A stretch of DNA of 35,491 nt, from the NCBI GenBank assembly GCA_016295005.1, contig JAEDMA010000003.1, positions 1 through 35,491 on the forward strand, written 5' to 3'. Each line of letters begins with the position of its first letter. Positions within the stretch are counted from its first letter, which is position 1. The notes beneath the pieces were generated by a model. The model had not been told where the DNA came from and did no database searches. It saw only the letters and a program-made list of their open reading frames with translations. Source of the stretch: Christensenellaceae bacterium (GTDB lineage: Bacteria > Bacillota > Clostridia > Christensenellales > Borkfalkiaceae). Shown piece by piece: positions 23,889 through 31,376 of this stretch. The translations under genes were made by a program, and so were the position numbers.

Positions 23889-25034
23889 TTAGTCTTCTTC
23901 GAGAATTTTTTCGTAAAGGTCTATGGCGTTTTTAACCGCGATATCCATATTCATGTATTTATAGTTCGCAAGTCTGCCCAAAAGATACAGATTTTTATAC
24001 TTTTTCGCTTCCGCTTCGTATTTTGCGTACAACTCGTAATTTTTCGCAAGCGGAATAGGATAATAAGGGATCGCTTCCCCGCCGTAGTACGGTTTCGGGT
24101 ATTCTTTTACTATAACCGTATTCTTTTGCGGATTGCAGGTGAATTTGGAAAATTCCGATATACGCGTATAGCGTTTATTCGTGGTGTAGTTTACTACCGC
24201 CGCGTCCTGATAAGAAGATCTGCGTTTCGTTTTAAAAACAAAAGTAAGACTTCTGTACGGCAAAGAACCGTATTTATAGGAAAACAACTCGTCTACGCAA
24301 CCGGTATAAATCATCGTGCCTTCGAAAAGTTTGTTTTTATAATATATCTTCCCGTCTTTAAAAGTAATGTTCTGTATGGCGTCTTTACCGAGTTTAAGCG
24401 TTATGTGCGGATGCGCCAGAATATTTTTGACAAGGCTCGTAAACCCGTCTTTCGGCATATACTGATACTCGTCGGTAAAATACCTGTCTTCTTCCGACAC
24501 GTAAACGGGTACGCGGTTCATAACCTGTTCGCCCAAATCTTCGGGTTTCAATCCCCATTGTTTTTTCGTATATTTATAGAAAACGTTTTTATAAACGAAA
24601 TCGGCAAACTTTCTGACTTCTTCCGACGGGTGTCCCTTTAATTTTAAAATGGACACCTTCTCGCCGTAACCGACTTCGTCAATCAGAACTTTCTTTATTC
24701 TTTCGGCGGCTTCTTTCGGATAAAGTTCAAAGAGCGACGTAAGGTTAAAGGGTACGGGAACCAGTTTGCCCGAAATTTTCGCTTTTACTTTATGTTCGTA
24801 TTTAACCCACTCGGTATACTTGGATAAAAATTCGAAAACCTGCTTATCTTTTGTGTGGAATATGTGAGGGCCGTAAGATTGTACGGTTATTCCGTTTTTA
24901 TCGACGTAATCGTATACGTTTCCGCCGACGGTTTCCCTTTTATCAATAACCGACACGTCCGCGCCGCCGTCGGCGAATTTTCTCGCTATAGTCGCGCCGG
25001 AAAGCCCCGCGCCTACTACAATTATTTTTTCCAT
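23889..25034 (-). CDS. glf: UDP-galactopyranose mutase
   Basis: This flavoenzyme interconverts UDP-galactopyranose and UDP-galactofuranose, the donor for galactofuranose-containing glycans. The 381-residue protein has the N-terminal FAD motif VVGAGLSGATIARKFA, GPHIFHT, the substrate-binding Tyr/Arg-rich YTKKQWG and VNYTTNKRYTRI segments, and the C-terminal GRLANYKYMNMDIAV. ATG 25034 with a weak GGGG is preferred to an upstream GTG at 25052, because the former gives the typical N-terminus. The promoter at 25103-25131 is perfect consensus. Confidence 0.95.
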   Translation of the reverse strand: MEKIIVVGAGLSGATIARKFADGGADVSVIDKRETVGGNVYDYVDKNGITVQSYGPHIFHTKDKQVFEFLSKYTEWVKYEHKVKAKISGKLVPVPFNLTSLFELYPKEAAERIKKVLIDEVGYGEKVSILKLKGHPSEEVRKFADFVYKNVFYKYTKKQWGLKPEDLGEQVMNRVPVYVSEEDRYFTDEYQYMPKDGFTSLVKNILAHPHITLKLGKDAIQNITFKDGKIYYKNKLFEGTMIYTGCVDELFSYKYGSLPYRSLTFVFKTKRRSSYQDAAVVNYTTNKRYTRISEFSKFTCNPQKNTVIVKEYPKPYYGGEAIPYYPIPLAKNYELYAKYEAEAKKYKNLYLLGRLANYKYMNMDIAVKNAIDLYEKILEED

Positions 25035-25102
25035 AACAAACCCCGTTTGCACAACGAAACTATTATTTCGCTAAATGGTATACTTTTCATTATTGTAATA
25101 TA

Positions 25103-25131
25103 ATTATACATAGAGTAAACCGTTTTGTCAA
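25103..25131 (-). promoter_or_regulatory. promoter of glf
   Basis: On the minus strand TTGACA (25126-25131), a 17-nt spacer and TATAAT (25103-25108). Eight bases separate its -35 from that of the divergent promoter. Confidence 0.9.
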
Positions 25132-25139
25132 TTTATTTA

Positions 25140-25168
25140 TTGATTTTATGCGCGATTTGTAGTACAAT
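25140..25168 (+). promoter_or_regulatory. promoter of the small hypothetical gene at 25188
   Basis: TTGATT (25140-25145), a 17-nt spacer and TACAAT (25163-25168), back to back with the glf promoter. Confidence 0.75.
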
Positions 25169-25187
25169 CGTTAAGGGTGGCTTCGTT

Positions 25188-25448
25188 ATGATAAGAATAT
25201 GGGCAAAAACTTTAAAAAACAACAAAATAACCCGTCAGACTATTTTCGAAAAGGAAGGCAATATCGACTATTCGGAATTTTTCGATTACGTAAGGGAAAT
25301 TTGCGAAAAACTGGACGTTCCCACTCCGGTTATTATAAAAACGCACTTGTTCAATTACGCAAAGTACAACAACGTACGGTTTAAAAAGGAAGATTTCGTC
25401 GAAAGCGTGGACTTTGACAGGTTGATTTTAGAAAACGCTTTACTTTAA
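25188..25448 (+). CDS. small conserved-looking hypothetical protein
   Basis: I do not recognise a named family. This 86-residue protein begins MIRIWAKTLKNNKI, is mixed alpha/beta with no membrane segment, and has many Lys, Phe and Asp residues. The ATG at 25188 is preceded by AAGGGTGG with 7-nt spacing, and a good promoter lies upstream, so it is likely real. Similar short proteins of this size are common in Clostridia, from memory. It lies 52 nt before a DUF378 gene. Confidence 0.75.
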   Translation: MIRIWAKTLKNNKITRQTIFEKEGNIDYSEFFDYVREICEKLDVPTPVIIKTHLFNYAKYNNVRFKKEDFVESVDFDRLILENALL

Positions 25449-25500
25449 CGAAAAGGTATAATTTTCCCTTCTTTGCAAACACTTTATATCGGAGGGAAAT

Positions 25501-25716
25501 ATGAAAGCAACGACAATTATATCTTTTATTCTCGTTTTAATAGGCGCTCTCGTATGGCTGATGGTCGGTATCTTCGATTTTAACGTCGTATCTTACCTTT
25601 TCGGCGCAGGAACGGGCGCTATCGTTTCGAGAATAATTTATACGCTCGTAGGAATTTCCGCTTTGTGGCTTATTTTCTACTGGATAGCGTATAATCCGTT
25701 CAAAACGATAGGCTAA
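25501..25716 (+). CDS. DUF378-like small membrane protein
   Basis: This 71-residue protein has two hydrophobic helices (about 6-26 and 46-65) and the DUF378-like pattern 'ILVLIGAL.W..VG.F.F..VSYLFG' followed by 'SRIIYTLVGISALWLI'. Function is unknown. GGAGGG precedes the ATG. A -10-like TATAAT occurs near 25457 without a good -35, so it may be read with the preceding gene. A terminator follows at 25766-25792. Confidence 0.82.
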   Translation: MKATTIISFILVLIGALVWLMVGIFDFNVVSYLFGAGTGAIVSRIIYTLVGISALWLIFYWIAYNPFKTIG

Positions 25717-25765
25717 CCTTTATTTCGGTTCAGCAAGTATTGCTTAAAAATTAAGCAAAAGAACG

Positions 25766-25794
25766 AAAACACGCCCGTTTTGGGCGTGTTTTCG
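25766..25794 (+). terminator. terminator after DUF378 gene
   Basis: An 11-bp stem AAAACACGCCC/GGGCGTGTTTT (25766-25776 with 25782-25792) lies between convergent genes and may be bidirectional. A small AT-rich hairpin precedes it at about 25740-25758. Confidence 0.82.
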
Positions 25795-25831
25795 TATGTA
25801 TCAAACGTGTTTTTTTAGCGTTATATTTATT

Positions 25832-26392
25832 TTACTTTATTTGCTTTTCCGTTTCATTTTCAGTTTTCGTTGCGGAATTTTCTTCGTTTACGGATTTCTT
25901 TTTCTTTAATTTTTCCATAAACAAAACTATCGGAACGCCGACGAGATACACCGAAACGCCTTCGCCTAAAAAGAGAAACAGTACCGAAAGCATATATACG
26001 TATTCTAACCCGCCGTAGCAAAAATACCATATCAGAGGAAGACCAAAGGCGTTAAACAATACGGGAAACGCTCCCCCGACGACTATTTTTACCGCCGTTT
26101 TCTTTATGCTTTTACCGATAAGATAAGTAAAAGTTGCCGCGGTCAGCGTGATAAGCGTTCCGAAAATCACGTCGGGAATAGCGCAACCCGTTACGAGATT
26201 TACGACGAAACACCCCGCCGCGACGCCTATCGTCGCCTCGGGAAAAACAAGCGGCAGTAAGCACAACCCTTCGGACAGTCTTAACTGTATCGCGCCGCTG
26301 GCAATCGGAAAGGTTAAAAAACACAACGCCGCGTATAGCGCCGCGATTATTCCCGTTCTTACGAGTTTTGCCGTCGCAGAATTTCTGAACAT
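25832..26392 (-). CDS. queT: queuosine precursor ECF transporter substrate-binding subunit, QueT family
   Basis: QueT proteins are predicted membrane S-components for uptake of a queuosine precursor. The 186-residue protein has about five to six membrane helices, the family motif IQLRLSEGLCLLPLVFPEATIG and GCFVVNLVTGCAIPDVIFGTL, and a charged C-terminal tail. The upstream preQ1-I riboswitch independently supports this assignment. ATG 26392 follows directly on the terminator's U-run, with GGAGG seven bases upstream. It would use a shared EcfA-EcfT module, which is not in the window. Confidence 0.9.
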   Translation of the reverse strand: MFRNSATAKLVRTGIIAALYAALCFLTFPIASGAIQLRLSEGLCLLPLVFPEATIGVAAGCFVVNLVTGCAIPDVIFGTLITLTAATFTYLIGKSIKKTAVKIVVGGAFPVLFNAFGLPLIWYFCYGGLEYVYMLSVLFLFLGEGVSVYLVGVPIVLFMEKLKKKKSVNEENSATKTENETEKQIK

Positions 26393-26481
26393 AAAAAAGC
26401 CTCCTTATTTCTCCGAAATAAAAAGGCTTTTACTCTCTTTTTACTCGGTTGTTTTATAGAAGTGTTGACCGAAAACCTTCT
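26393..26481 (-). promoter_or_regulatory. preQ1-I riboswitch with combined terminator/SD-masking hairpin
   Basis: The aptamer (26445-26481, minus strand) has class I preQ1 architecture: P1 AGAAG/CUUCU (26477-26481 with 26458-26462), P2 UCGGU/ACCGA (26468-26472 with 26445-26449), loop CAACA and an A-rich third loop AUAAAACA. A 17-bp hairpin (26415-26431 with 26395-26411) follows; its 3' arm contains the GGAGG of queT and it ends in six U's just before the ATG. An alternative helix, CCGAGUAAAAAG with CUUUUUAUUUCGG, would break both P2 and the terminator, so ligand should favour termination. Confidence 0.88.
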
Positions 26482-26514
26482 TTTATAAATTAAACTTTCG
26501 TTTAATTTTACTTT

Positions 26515-26543
26515 ATTTTACTCACTTTTAACTGAAAAGGCAA
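26515..26543 (-). promoter_or_regulatory. promoter of queT
   Basis: On the minus strand TTGCCT (26538-26543), a 17-nt spacer and TAAAAT (26515-26520), giving a leader of about 115 nt. Confidence 0.6.
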
Positions 26544-26549
26544 GCGTTT

Positions 26550-26837
26550 TTACGCTAATTCCCTTTTAATTTTTTCGTAGTTACGTTTTCTTTCTTTAAG
26601 CATTTCTTCGGGGGCGGAATTTACTCTTGCGTAATCTTTTTCCGTCATCATAAGATATACTTTCAACCGGTCTTCGGCGGCTTCTTCCCAGTTCTCTTTA
26701 ATAAGGTTGCAATACCCTTTGCTTACCCCTTCCGCCATACACACGGAATACGCGTTCATAAGTTCTTTTTCGAAGTTTAACATATCCTGCAAAGAATCTC
26801 TTTCGTTCAGCGTTACTTCTTCTTTATATCCTGCCAT
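26550..26837 (-). CDS. CotF-like spore coat protein
   Basis: This 95-residue helical protein matches the CotF family: 'TLNERDSLQDMLNFEKELMNAY' near the N-terminus, then an 'EGVSKGYCNLIKENWEEAAEDRLKVYLMMTEKDY' segment with the spacing seen in clostridial coat proteins. It probably forms a ferritin-like helix pair. It implies that the organism, or its ancestors, sporulate. A run of G's precedes the ATG at 26837. It follows a smaller relative with a 10-nt gap. No sigma70 promoter is evident for the pair; sporulation sigma factors would be expected, but I could not identify a clear -10. Confidence 0.78.
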   Translation of the reverse strand: MAGYKEEVTLNERDSLQDMLNFEKELMNAYSVCMAEGVSKGYCNLIKENWEEAAEDRLKVYLMMTEKDYARVNSAPEEMLKERKRNYEKIKRELA

Positions 26838-26847
26838 ATTTCCCCCC

Positions 26848-27033
26848 TTAAAGCATTGCCAAAAGCGCGTTGAAACGCGCTTCGTGTCTGTCTGCGATAC
26901 AACCCATTTTCTGCGCGAGATCTTTATCCGTAAGCGTTCTCGCGTACAGTCTCGCTTTTTTGCAACCGCTTTCTTCCAACGTTAAAAGGTCGGTTATAAC
27001 CGTCGCTTCTTTTTCCGTCAACATATTAAGCAT
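26848..27033 (-). CDS. small helical coat-associated protein
   Basis: This 61-residue protein, MLNMLTEKEATVITDLL onward, is two helices with conserved-looking 'KEATVITDLLTLEESGCKKA' and 'ADRHEARFNALLAML', like the small partner found next to CotF in Clostridia. Function is unknown. AAGGAG precedes the ATG at 27033; a second Met three codons later also fits. It forms a two-gene unit with the CotF-like gene. Confidence 0.72.
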   Translation of the reverse strand: MLNMLTEKEATVITDLLTLEESGCKKARLYARTLTDKDLAQKMGCIADRHEARFNALLAML

Positions 27034-27255
27034 ATAAGTTCTCCTTGCGAATTTTTATGTTTGCATTATTGCCTTTTATTTTCTTTTTATACTTTTTTTA
27101 TAAATTCGCTTTCTTTTCGACATAATACGCCTTTTTCCGACCGTAAAAGTGATTTTACAAAAGATTTTATCATATATATTTAACGTAAGAAGAAACACAA
27201 ATACGAAGTTTTACCGAAAAAACTTTCATAAGGGTGTACGGACGGTGTACGGAAT
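27034..27255. other. AT-rich intergenic region
   Basis: This 222-base gap lies between two divergently oriented units. I see A/T-rich stretches and a short direct repeat GTGTACGG (27235-27242 and 27246-27253) just before the next gene, but no convincing promoter for either side. Sporulation-type promoters may be present; I could not call one. Confidence 0.4.
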
Positions 27256-28230
27256 ATGGAAACTTTAAAAAAATCTTTGGTGCTTGGCGAAATTACCGAA
27301 GGATTCGCGATTTACGGGAAATCGGTAAGCGGAATCGCGCGCGTGGAAAAAGAAGCGGGCGGCTCCGTTTTTTCCCTTTCTCTCGTGAACCTTTTACCGA
27401 CGAAAATCGGCTCTTTTTACGCCGCAGTTTCCGACGGCGACGGCAATTTTTATTACTTCGATTTAGGCAAAAACCCCTGCTCGATTACCAAAAAAATCAG
27501 CGGATTCGATAAAATCGACGGCATTTCGGCGGGACTTTTTTTAATCGACAGCGGTCTTCCCGTTTTAATCGCTTTCTGCCGCGAAAACAACCCCGCGGCG
27601 CTAAGTCCGGAATTATTCAAAAAAGCCGTTATCGACAAATGTATTTCCGAAAAGAAAAAGGAAATCAGACAAAGTTACGACGACGAAATCGTCGCGACGG
27701 AAAATTATTATCTTTACGACCGTGAATTTAAGGAAAATCTCGACAAGGTGGAAAAATTAGACGATGGGATACTTCGAAATGAAACTGATGACGGAACTTC
27801 TGTCTGCGAAAAAACGCAAGAAAAAAACTTCCCGGACGATTTTGAATTTTCGTATGAAAAGACTTCTGCTGAAAGCCAAAAGTACGACGAGCGAAACCCT
27901 TACTTTAACAAGGTAAAAAGCGATCTCGACGATATTTTCTTTAAGTTTCCGCCCGAAGACAATTTAAATAACACCGTTCCGCAAAGCAAGTGGGCGAAAA
28001 TTTCTTATTCGGGCGATAAATATTACGTCGTTGGCATTATCAACGAAAACGACAAAGAAAAATATATTTGCTACGGCGTTCCCGACATGTACTCGGAAGT
28101 CCCGCCCGAACAACTGAAAGGTTACTGCTCTTTTATACCCCTTTCCGTGTTCGATCTGAAAGGAAAAGGTTACTGGATGATGTTTCAGGACGCCGTTACC
28201 GGCGAATGCGTCAGAAAAGACGGGAAATAA
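27256..28230 (+). CDS. hypothetical protein with N- and C-terminal globular domains
   Basis: I do not recognise a named family. The 324-residue soluble protein has an N-terminal beta-rich domain (about 1-120), an acidic low-complexity linker (about 150-230) with runs of Glu/Asp, and a C-terminal domain (about 240-320) with 'KYYVVGIINENDKEKYICYGVP', 'PPEQLKGYCSFIPLS' and 'GKGYWMMFQDAVTGEC'. That last domain resembles a hypothetical family I recall from Clostridia genomes. The ribosome-binding site is poor (GGA close to the ATG). It is followed by a strong terminator. Confidence 0.7.
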   Translation: METLKKSLVLGEITEGFAIYGKSVSGIARVEKEAGGSVFSLSLVNLLPTKIGSFYAAVSDGDGNFYYFDLGKNPCSITKKISGFDKIDGISAGLFLIDSGLPVLIAFCRENNPAALSPELFKKAVIDKCISEKKKEIRQSYDDEIVATENYYLYDREFKENLDKVEKLDDGILRNETDDGTSVCEKTQEKNFPDDFEFSYEKTSAESQKYDERNPYFNKVKSDLDDIFFKFPPEDNLNNTVPQSKWAKISYSGDKYYVVGIINENDKEKYICYGVPDMYSEVPPEQLKGYCSFIPLSVFDLKGKGYWMMFQDAVTGECVRKDGK

Positions 28231-28249
28231 CCGTAATAAGCTTTATTTT

Positions 28250-28288
28250 ACGCCGCGGCGAGAGTTTTGTTTCCGCGGCGTTATTTTT
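28250..28288 (+). terminator. terminator after the hypothetical gene
   Basis: A 9-bp stem ACGCCGCGG/CCGCGGCGT (28250-28258 with 28273-28281) is followed by TATTTTTT. Confidence 0.85.
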
Positions 28289-28296
28289 TAAAATTT

Positions 28297-28323
28297 GCGG
28301 CGGCAAAGAAACTTTGCCGCCGC
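28297..28323 (-). terminator. probable terminator of dapA-dapB-ddh
   Basis: A perfect 12-bp stem GCGGCGGCAAAG/CTTTGCCGCCGC (28297-28308 with 28312-28323) lies 20 nt after ddh. The minus-strand U-tract is short (AAATTTT), so termination strength is uncertain. Confidence 0.65.
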
Positions 28324-28342
28324 CCGTTTACTTATATAACCC

Positions 28343-29320
28343 TTAAAGATATTTTTTTCTTAATTCTTCATCCGAAAGCGTCGATAAATATGCAGGCGGA
28401 ATATCGAAAACGGTAACCGCTCCCCTTACGCCTTTTTCGTACGCTTTTAATATTCCGCAGGCGTACGCCGTTAAAACGCTTCCCGTAAACTCGGGATTAG
28501 AATCGAGTTTAAGGCTCAACTCCATAATTTGTTTGTTTTCGGAATTTTCTCCCGTTCTGCCTACGCATAAAACCTTTCCTCCGTGCGGATAGCCGCCGTG
28601 ACCGGTTTTTAACTCTTCTTCCGATACGAAGTTTACCGTAGTTTCGTACCCGTCGAAATAATAGGGCATGGTCTTTATTTCTTTTTCGATTTTCTCTCTG
28701 TCCGCGCCCTTTTCCGCCACGACGAAACACTCTCTTTTATGCGTTTCCCTTTCGGTTAGTTTCGGGTTTTCGCCCTTTATTACCGAATTTACGGCGGTTT
28801 CTATCGGTACGGTATATTCTTTGGCGTCTATTACTCCGTCAATTCTTCTTATCGCGTCGGAATGCCCCTGACTTACCCCTTTTCCCCAGAAAGTGTAACT
28901 CTTTCCGCCACCCGTAACCGCTTCCGAATATAGTCTGCCGAGAGAAAACAGCCCCGGGTCCCACCCGCAGGATATAAGAGCGATTTTGTTTCCGCGTTTA
29001 GCGGCTTTATCCACTTCGTCAAAATGTTCGGGTATTTTCGCGTGGGTGTCGAAACTGTCGATAACGTTGAATTTTTCGGCGAGAACGGGGGTGATTTGCG
29101 GCAAATCGGTCGCGCTGCCGCCGCATACGAACATTACGTCGATATTTTTTTCGTACTTAAAAACGTCCTTTGCGGCGTAGGTTTTTACGCCCGTTATCGC
29201 TTTTACGTCGTTCGGGTTTCTTCTCGTAAACACGCCGAAAAGTTGGCAATCGGAACGTTTTTTTAAGGCGTGTTCCACTCCTTTACCGAGATTTCCGTAT
29301 CCGTAGATTGCCGCTATCAT
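28343..29320 (-). CDS. ddh: meso-diaminopimelate dehydrogenase
   Basis: This NADPH-dependent enzyme makes meso-diaminopimelate directly from tetrahydrodipicolinate, bypassing the acylated route. The 325-residue protein begins with the Rossmann-like AAIYGYGNLGKGVEHAL, and has CGGSATDLPQ, SCGWDPGLFSLGRLY, and the substrate-binding FWGKGVSQGHSDAIRRIDGV signature. Its start overlaps the dapB stop as ATGA. It is the last gene of dapA-dapB-ddh. Confidence 0.95.
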   Translation of the reverse strand: MIAAIYGYGNLGKGVEHALKKRSDCQLFGVFTRRNPNDVKAITGVKTYAAKDVFKYEKNIDVMFVCGGSATDLPQITPVLAEKFNVIDSFDTHAKIPEHFDEVDKAAKRGNKIALISCGWDPGLFSLGRLYSEAVTGGGKSYTFWGKGVSQGHSDAIRRIDGVIDAKEYTVPIETAVNSVIKGENPKLTERETHKRECFVVAEKGADREKIEKEIKTMPYYFDGYETTVNFVSEEELKTGHGGYPHGGKVLCVGRTGENSENKQIMELSLKLDSNPEFTGSVLTAYACGILKAYEKGVRGAVTVFDIPPAYLSTLSDEELRKKYL

Positions 29321-30078
29321 ATATTTTCACCCTTTATGCCGAGCAAGTCTTCCATACCGAACAGACCTTTTTTCTTATTTATTATAAACTTTGCCGCTTT
29401 CAGCGCGCCTTCGGCAAATACGCGCCTGTCCGACGCCCGATGAGTTAAAATTATCGTTTCGTTTTTTCCTCCTATCATTACTTCGTGTTCGCCGACCACG
29501 TTTCCGAGCCTTATCGAGTGAATACCTATCTCGTTTTTATTCCGAACGGCGTTTCCTTTTCTTCCGAAAGTAAAATACGCGTCTTTTCTCGCTTTTTTTA
29601 TTTCTTCGGCAATAGATATCGCCGTTCCGCTTGGCGCGTCGGCTTTGCCGTTATGATGAATTTCCGTTATCTCCGCGTCGGCGTCGGGCATTGCCTCAAC
29701 CGCTTTTTTAACGAGATTTTTAAGTACCGCTACACCGACGGAAAAGTTGGAAGAATAAAACACGGGTATTCTTTTCGCCGCTTTTTTTATTTCGTATTTT
29801 TCCGTTTCGGTATGCCCCGTCGTCGCGATGACTACGGGCAAACGATTTTCCGTGACGAACGAAAGCAATTTTTGGGTCACCGCGGGATTAGAAAAGTCTA
29901 TAACGCAGTCTACGTCTTTTTCAGCTTCGGAAAAATCTTTTTTGAGCCTTTCCGTTTCCTTTTCGCAAAAAGGGTCTACCCCGAAAACGTCGTATTTTTC
30001 TCCGTTATAACCGCTTTCGGCAAGAAGCCTTACTTCGTTTGACATTCTTCCTAAATACCCCGTAAGCAATATTTTCAT
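29317..30078 (-). CDS. dapB: 4-hydroxy-tetrahydrodipicolinate reductase
   Basis: DapB reduces 4-hydroxy-tetrahydrodipicolinate with NAD(P)H in lysine and diaminopimelate synthesis. The 253-residue protein has an N-terminal Rossmann motif with GYLGRM instead of the usual GxxGRMG, then CVIDFSNP, the ATTGHT motif and the catalytic EIHHNGKADAPSGTA segment. It begins with an ATGA overlap with dapA and ends with the same kind of overlap into ddh, so the three genes are translationally coupled. Confidence 0.95.
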   Translation of the reverse strand: MKILLTGYLGRMSNEVRLLAESGYNGEKYDVFGVDPFCEKETERLKKDFSEAEKDVDCVIDFSNPAVTQKLLSFVTENRLPVVIATTGHTETEKYEIKKAAKRIPVFYSSNFSVGVAVLKNLVKKAVEAMPDADAEITEIHHNGKADAPSGTAISIAEEIKKARKDAYFTFGRKGNAVRNKNEIGIHSIRLGNVVGEHEVMIGGKNETIILTHRASDRRVFAEGALKAAKFIINKKKGLFGMEDLLGIKGENI

Positions 30079-30974
30079 ATTCGTTCCCCCGTGAAAAATC
30101 CGCGTTCGGTTAAAAGATTAAACAGTTTTTCGCGTTTTTCTTCGTCCATTTCGGTAAGCGGAAGCCTTAACCTGTTCTCGATAAACCCCTTTTTTGCAAG
30201 AACGGCCTTTACGGGAATGGGATTTACTTCGGAAAACAACCCTTTGATTATCGGGATAAGTTCCGTTTGCGTTTTCGCCGCCGCGGATATATCGCCCGAA
30301 AAAAACGCATCGCATATCCCTTTGGTCTCCGTCGGCAATATGTTCGAAAGCACCGACACCGCCCCTTTTCCGCCGAGCGATAAAACGGGCAGAATCATGT
30401 CGTCGTTACCCGAGTACACGGCAAAATTTTCCTTACAAAGGGATATGATTTCCGCTACTTGCGATATGTTTCCGCTCGCTTCTTTTATTCCGACTATTTT
30501 CGGGTGATAAGACAATTCTTTTACCGTTTCGGGAAGAATATTACACCCCGTGCGCGACGGAACGTTATATATAATACACGGTTTATCCGACGCGTCGGCG
30601 ATTTTCGCGTAAGATTCTATAAGCCCTTTCTGCGTCGCTTTATTATAGTAAGGAGTGACGAGCAGAACCCCGTCCACATCCGATTTACATGCGTATTCGG
30701 TGAGTTTTTCGGCGTGGCGGGTGTCGTTCGAACCCGTTCCCGCAATTATTTTTATCCTTTTAGCGGCGGTTTTTACGGAAAATTTTATTACGCTTTCGCT
30801 CTCTTTATCTGTTAAAGTCGCGCTTTCGCCCGTAGTGCCGTTGACGACTATCGCGGATATTCCGCTTTCTATCTGCCGTTCAATCAAAAAAGCCAGAGCG
30901 TCGTAATCGACGCCCCTTTCTTTCATCGGCGTTACTATCGCCGTTGCTATCCCCGTAAACGGAATTTCTTTCAT
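30075..30974 (-). CDS. dapA: 4-hydroxy-tetrahydrodipicolinate synthase
   Basis: DapA condenses pyruvate with aspartate semialdehyde, the first committed step to diaminopimelate and lysine. The 299-residue TIM-barrel protein has the GTTGES motif (46-51), the catalytic Tyr136 in IIYNVPSRTG and the Schiff-base Lys164 in VGIKEASG. Ribosome-binding site AAGGAG precedes the ATG at 30974. A hairpin with a U-rich tail (31056-31086) lies upstream and may act as an attenuator. I could not identify a promoter. Confidence 0.96.
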   Translation of the reverse strand: MKEIPFTGIATAIVTPMKERGVDYDALAFLIERQIESGISAIVVNGTTGESATLTDKESESVIKFSVKTAAKRIKIIAGTGSNDTRHAEKLTEYACKSDVDGVLLVTPYYNKATQKGLIESYAKIADASDKPCIIYNVPSRTGCNILPETVKELSYHPKIVGIKEASGNISQVAEIISLCKENFAVYSGNDDMILPVLSLGGKGAVSVLSNILPTETKGICDAFFSGDISAAAKTQTELIPIIKGLFSEVNPIPVKAVLAKKGFIENRLRLPLTEMDEEKREKLFNLLTERGFFTGERI

Positions 30975-31055
30975 TTTATCTCCTTTCTCTACTCTACTAT
31001 TTTATTCCCCTCCTTTCGGTTTGATTACGTTAAACGTTTTTTTGTTTTCCTTTCC

Positions 31056-31086
31056 GAAAAGAGTCCGGCGTCAATTAACGCCGGAC
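31056..31086 (-). terminator. hairpin upstream of dapA, possible attenuator
   Basis: On the minus strand a perfect 9-bp GC-rich stem GTCCGGCGT/ACGCCGGAC (31078-31086 with 31063-31071) is followed by TCTTTTC, about 80 nt before the dapA start. It could be an attenuator or just the end of an upstream transcript. No lysine riboswitch core is visible around it. Confidence 0.55.
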
Positions 31087-31264
31087 CCCCAAAAAGTCTT
31101 ACATTACCAAAACCCTGTAGATTTATTTAACTTTGTCTCTATCTATTGCGCTTAGTTTGACAATTCATTGACGAAAAAGAATAAAATCCCCCTTTAACGC
31201 TTAATAAAGAGAGATTTTACCCTACAAAAAAAGATAGGAAACAAAAACCGTGAACAATCGATTT
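31087..31264. other. region between dapA leader and the 23-residue ORF
   Basis: The region holds the terminator at 31172-31218 and otherwise AT-rich sequence. On the plus strand TTGACA (31158-31163) is followed 19 nt later by TAAAAT, a possible but poorly spaced promoter with no gene behind it. Confidence 0.4.
31172..31218 (-). terminator. terminator after the small ORF
   Basis: On the minus strand a 14-bp stem (31205-31218 with 31183-31196, including two G-U pairs) is followed by ATTCTTTTTC. Confidence 0.75.
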
Positions 31265-31336
31265 TTATTTACAAAACAATTTTATTACCGACGCAACCGC
31301 CATAAGCCCGTACAACACATAAACAACTCCGCTCAT
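31265..31336 (-). CDS. 23-residue hydrophobic small protein
   Basis: The peptide reads MSGVVYVLYGLMAVASVIK plus LFCK: a single hydrophobic helix, predicted to insert in the membrane. A strong AAAGGAG lies seven bases before the ATG, and a 14-bp terminator follows 45 nt after the stop, so it sits in its own unit. Function is unknown. A perfect 11-bp palindrome GACATAATGTC lies upstream at 31377-31387. It could be chance, but the ribosome-binding site and terminator together favour a real gene. Confidence 0.6.
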   Translation of the reverse strand: MSGVVYVLYGLMAVASVIKLFCK

Positions 31337-31376
31337 ATTTTTTCTCCTTTCGCTTTTTACGCCTCTATTTTATTAC

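Noticed and set aside
31056..31264. Lysine riboswitch upstream of dapA
   Set aside because: The region is too short and lacks the conserved L-box core sequences.
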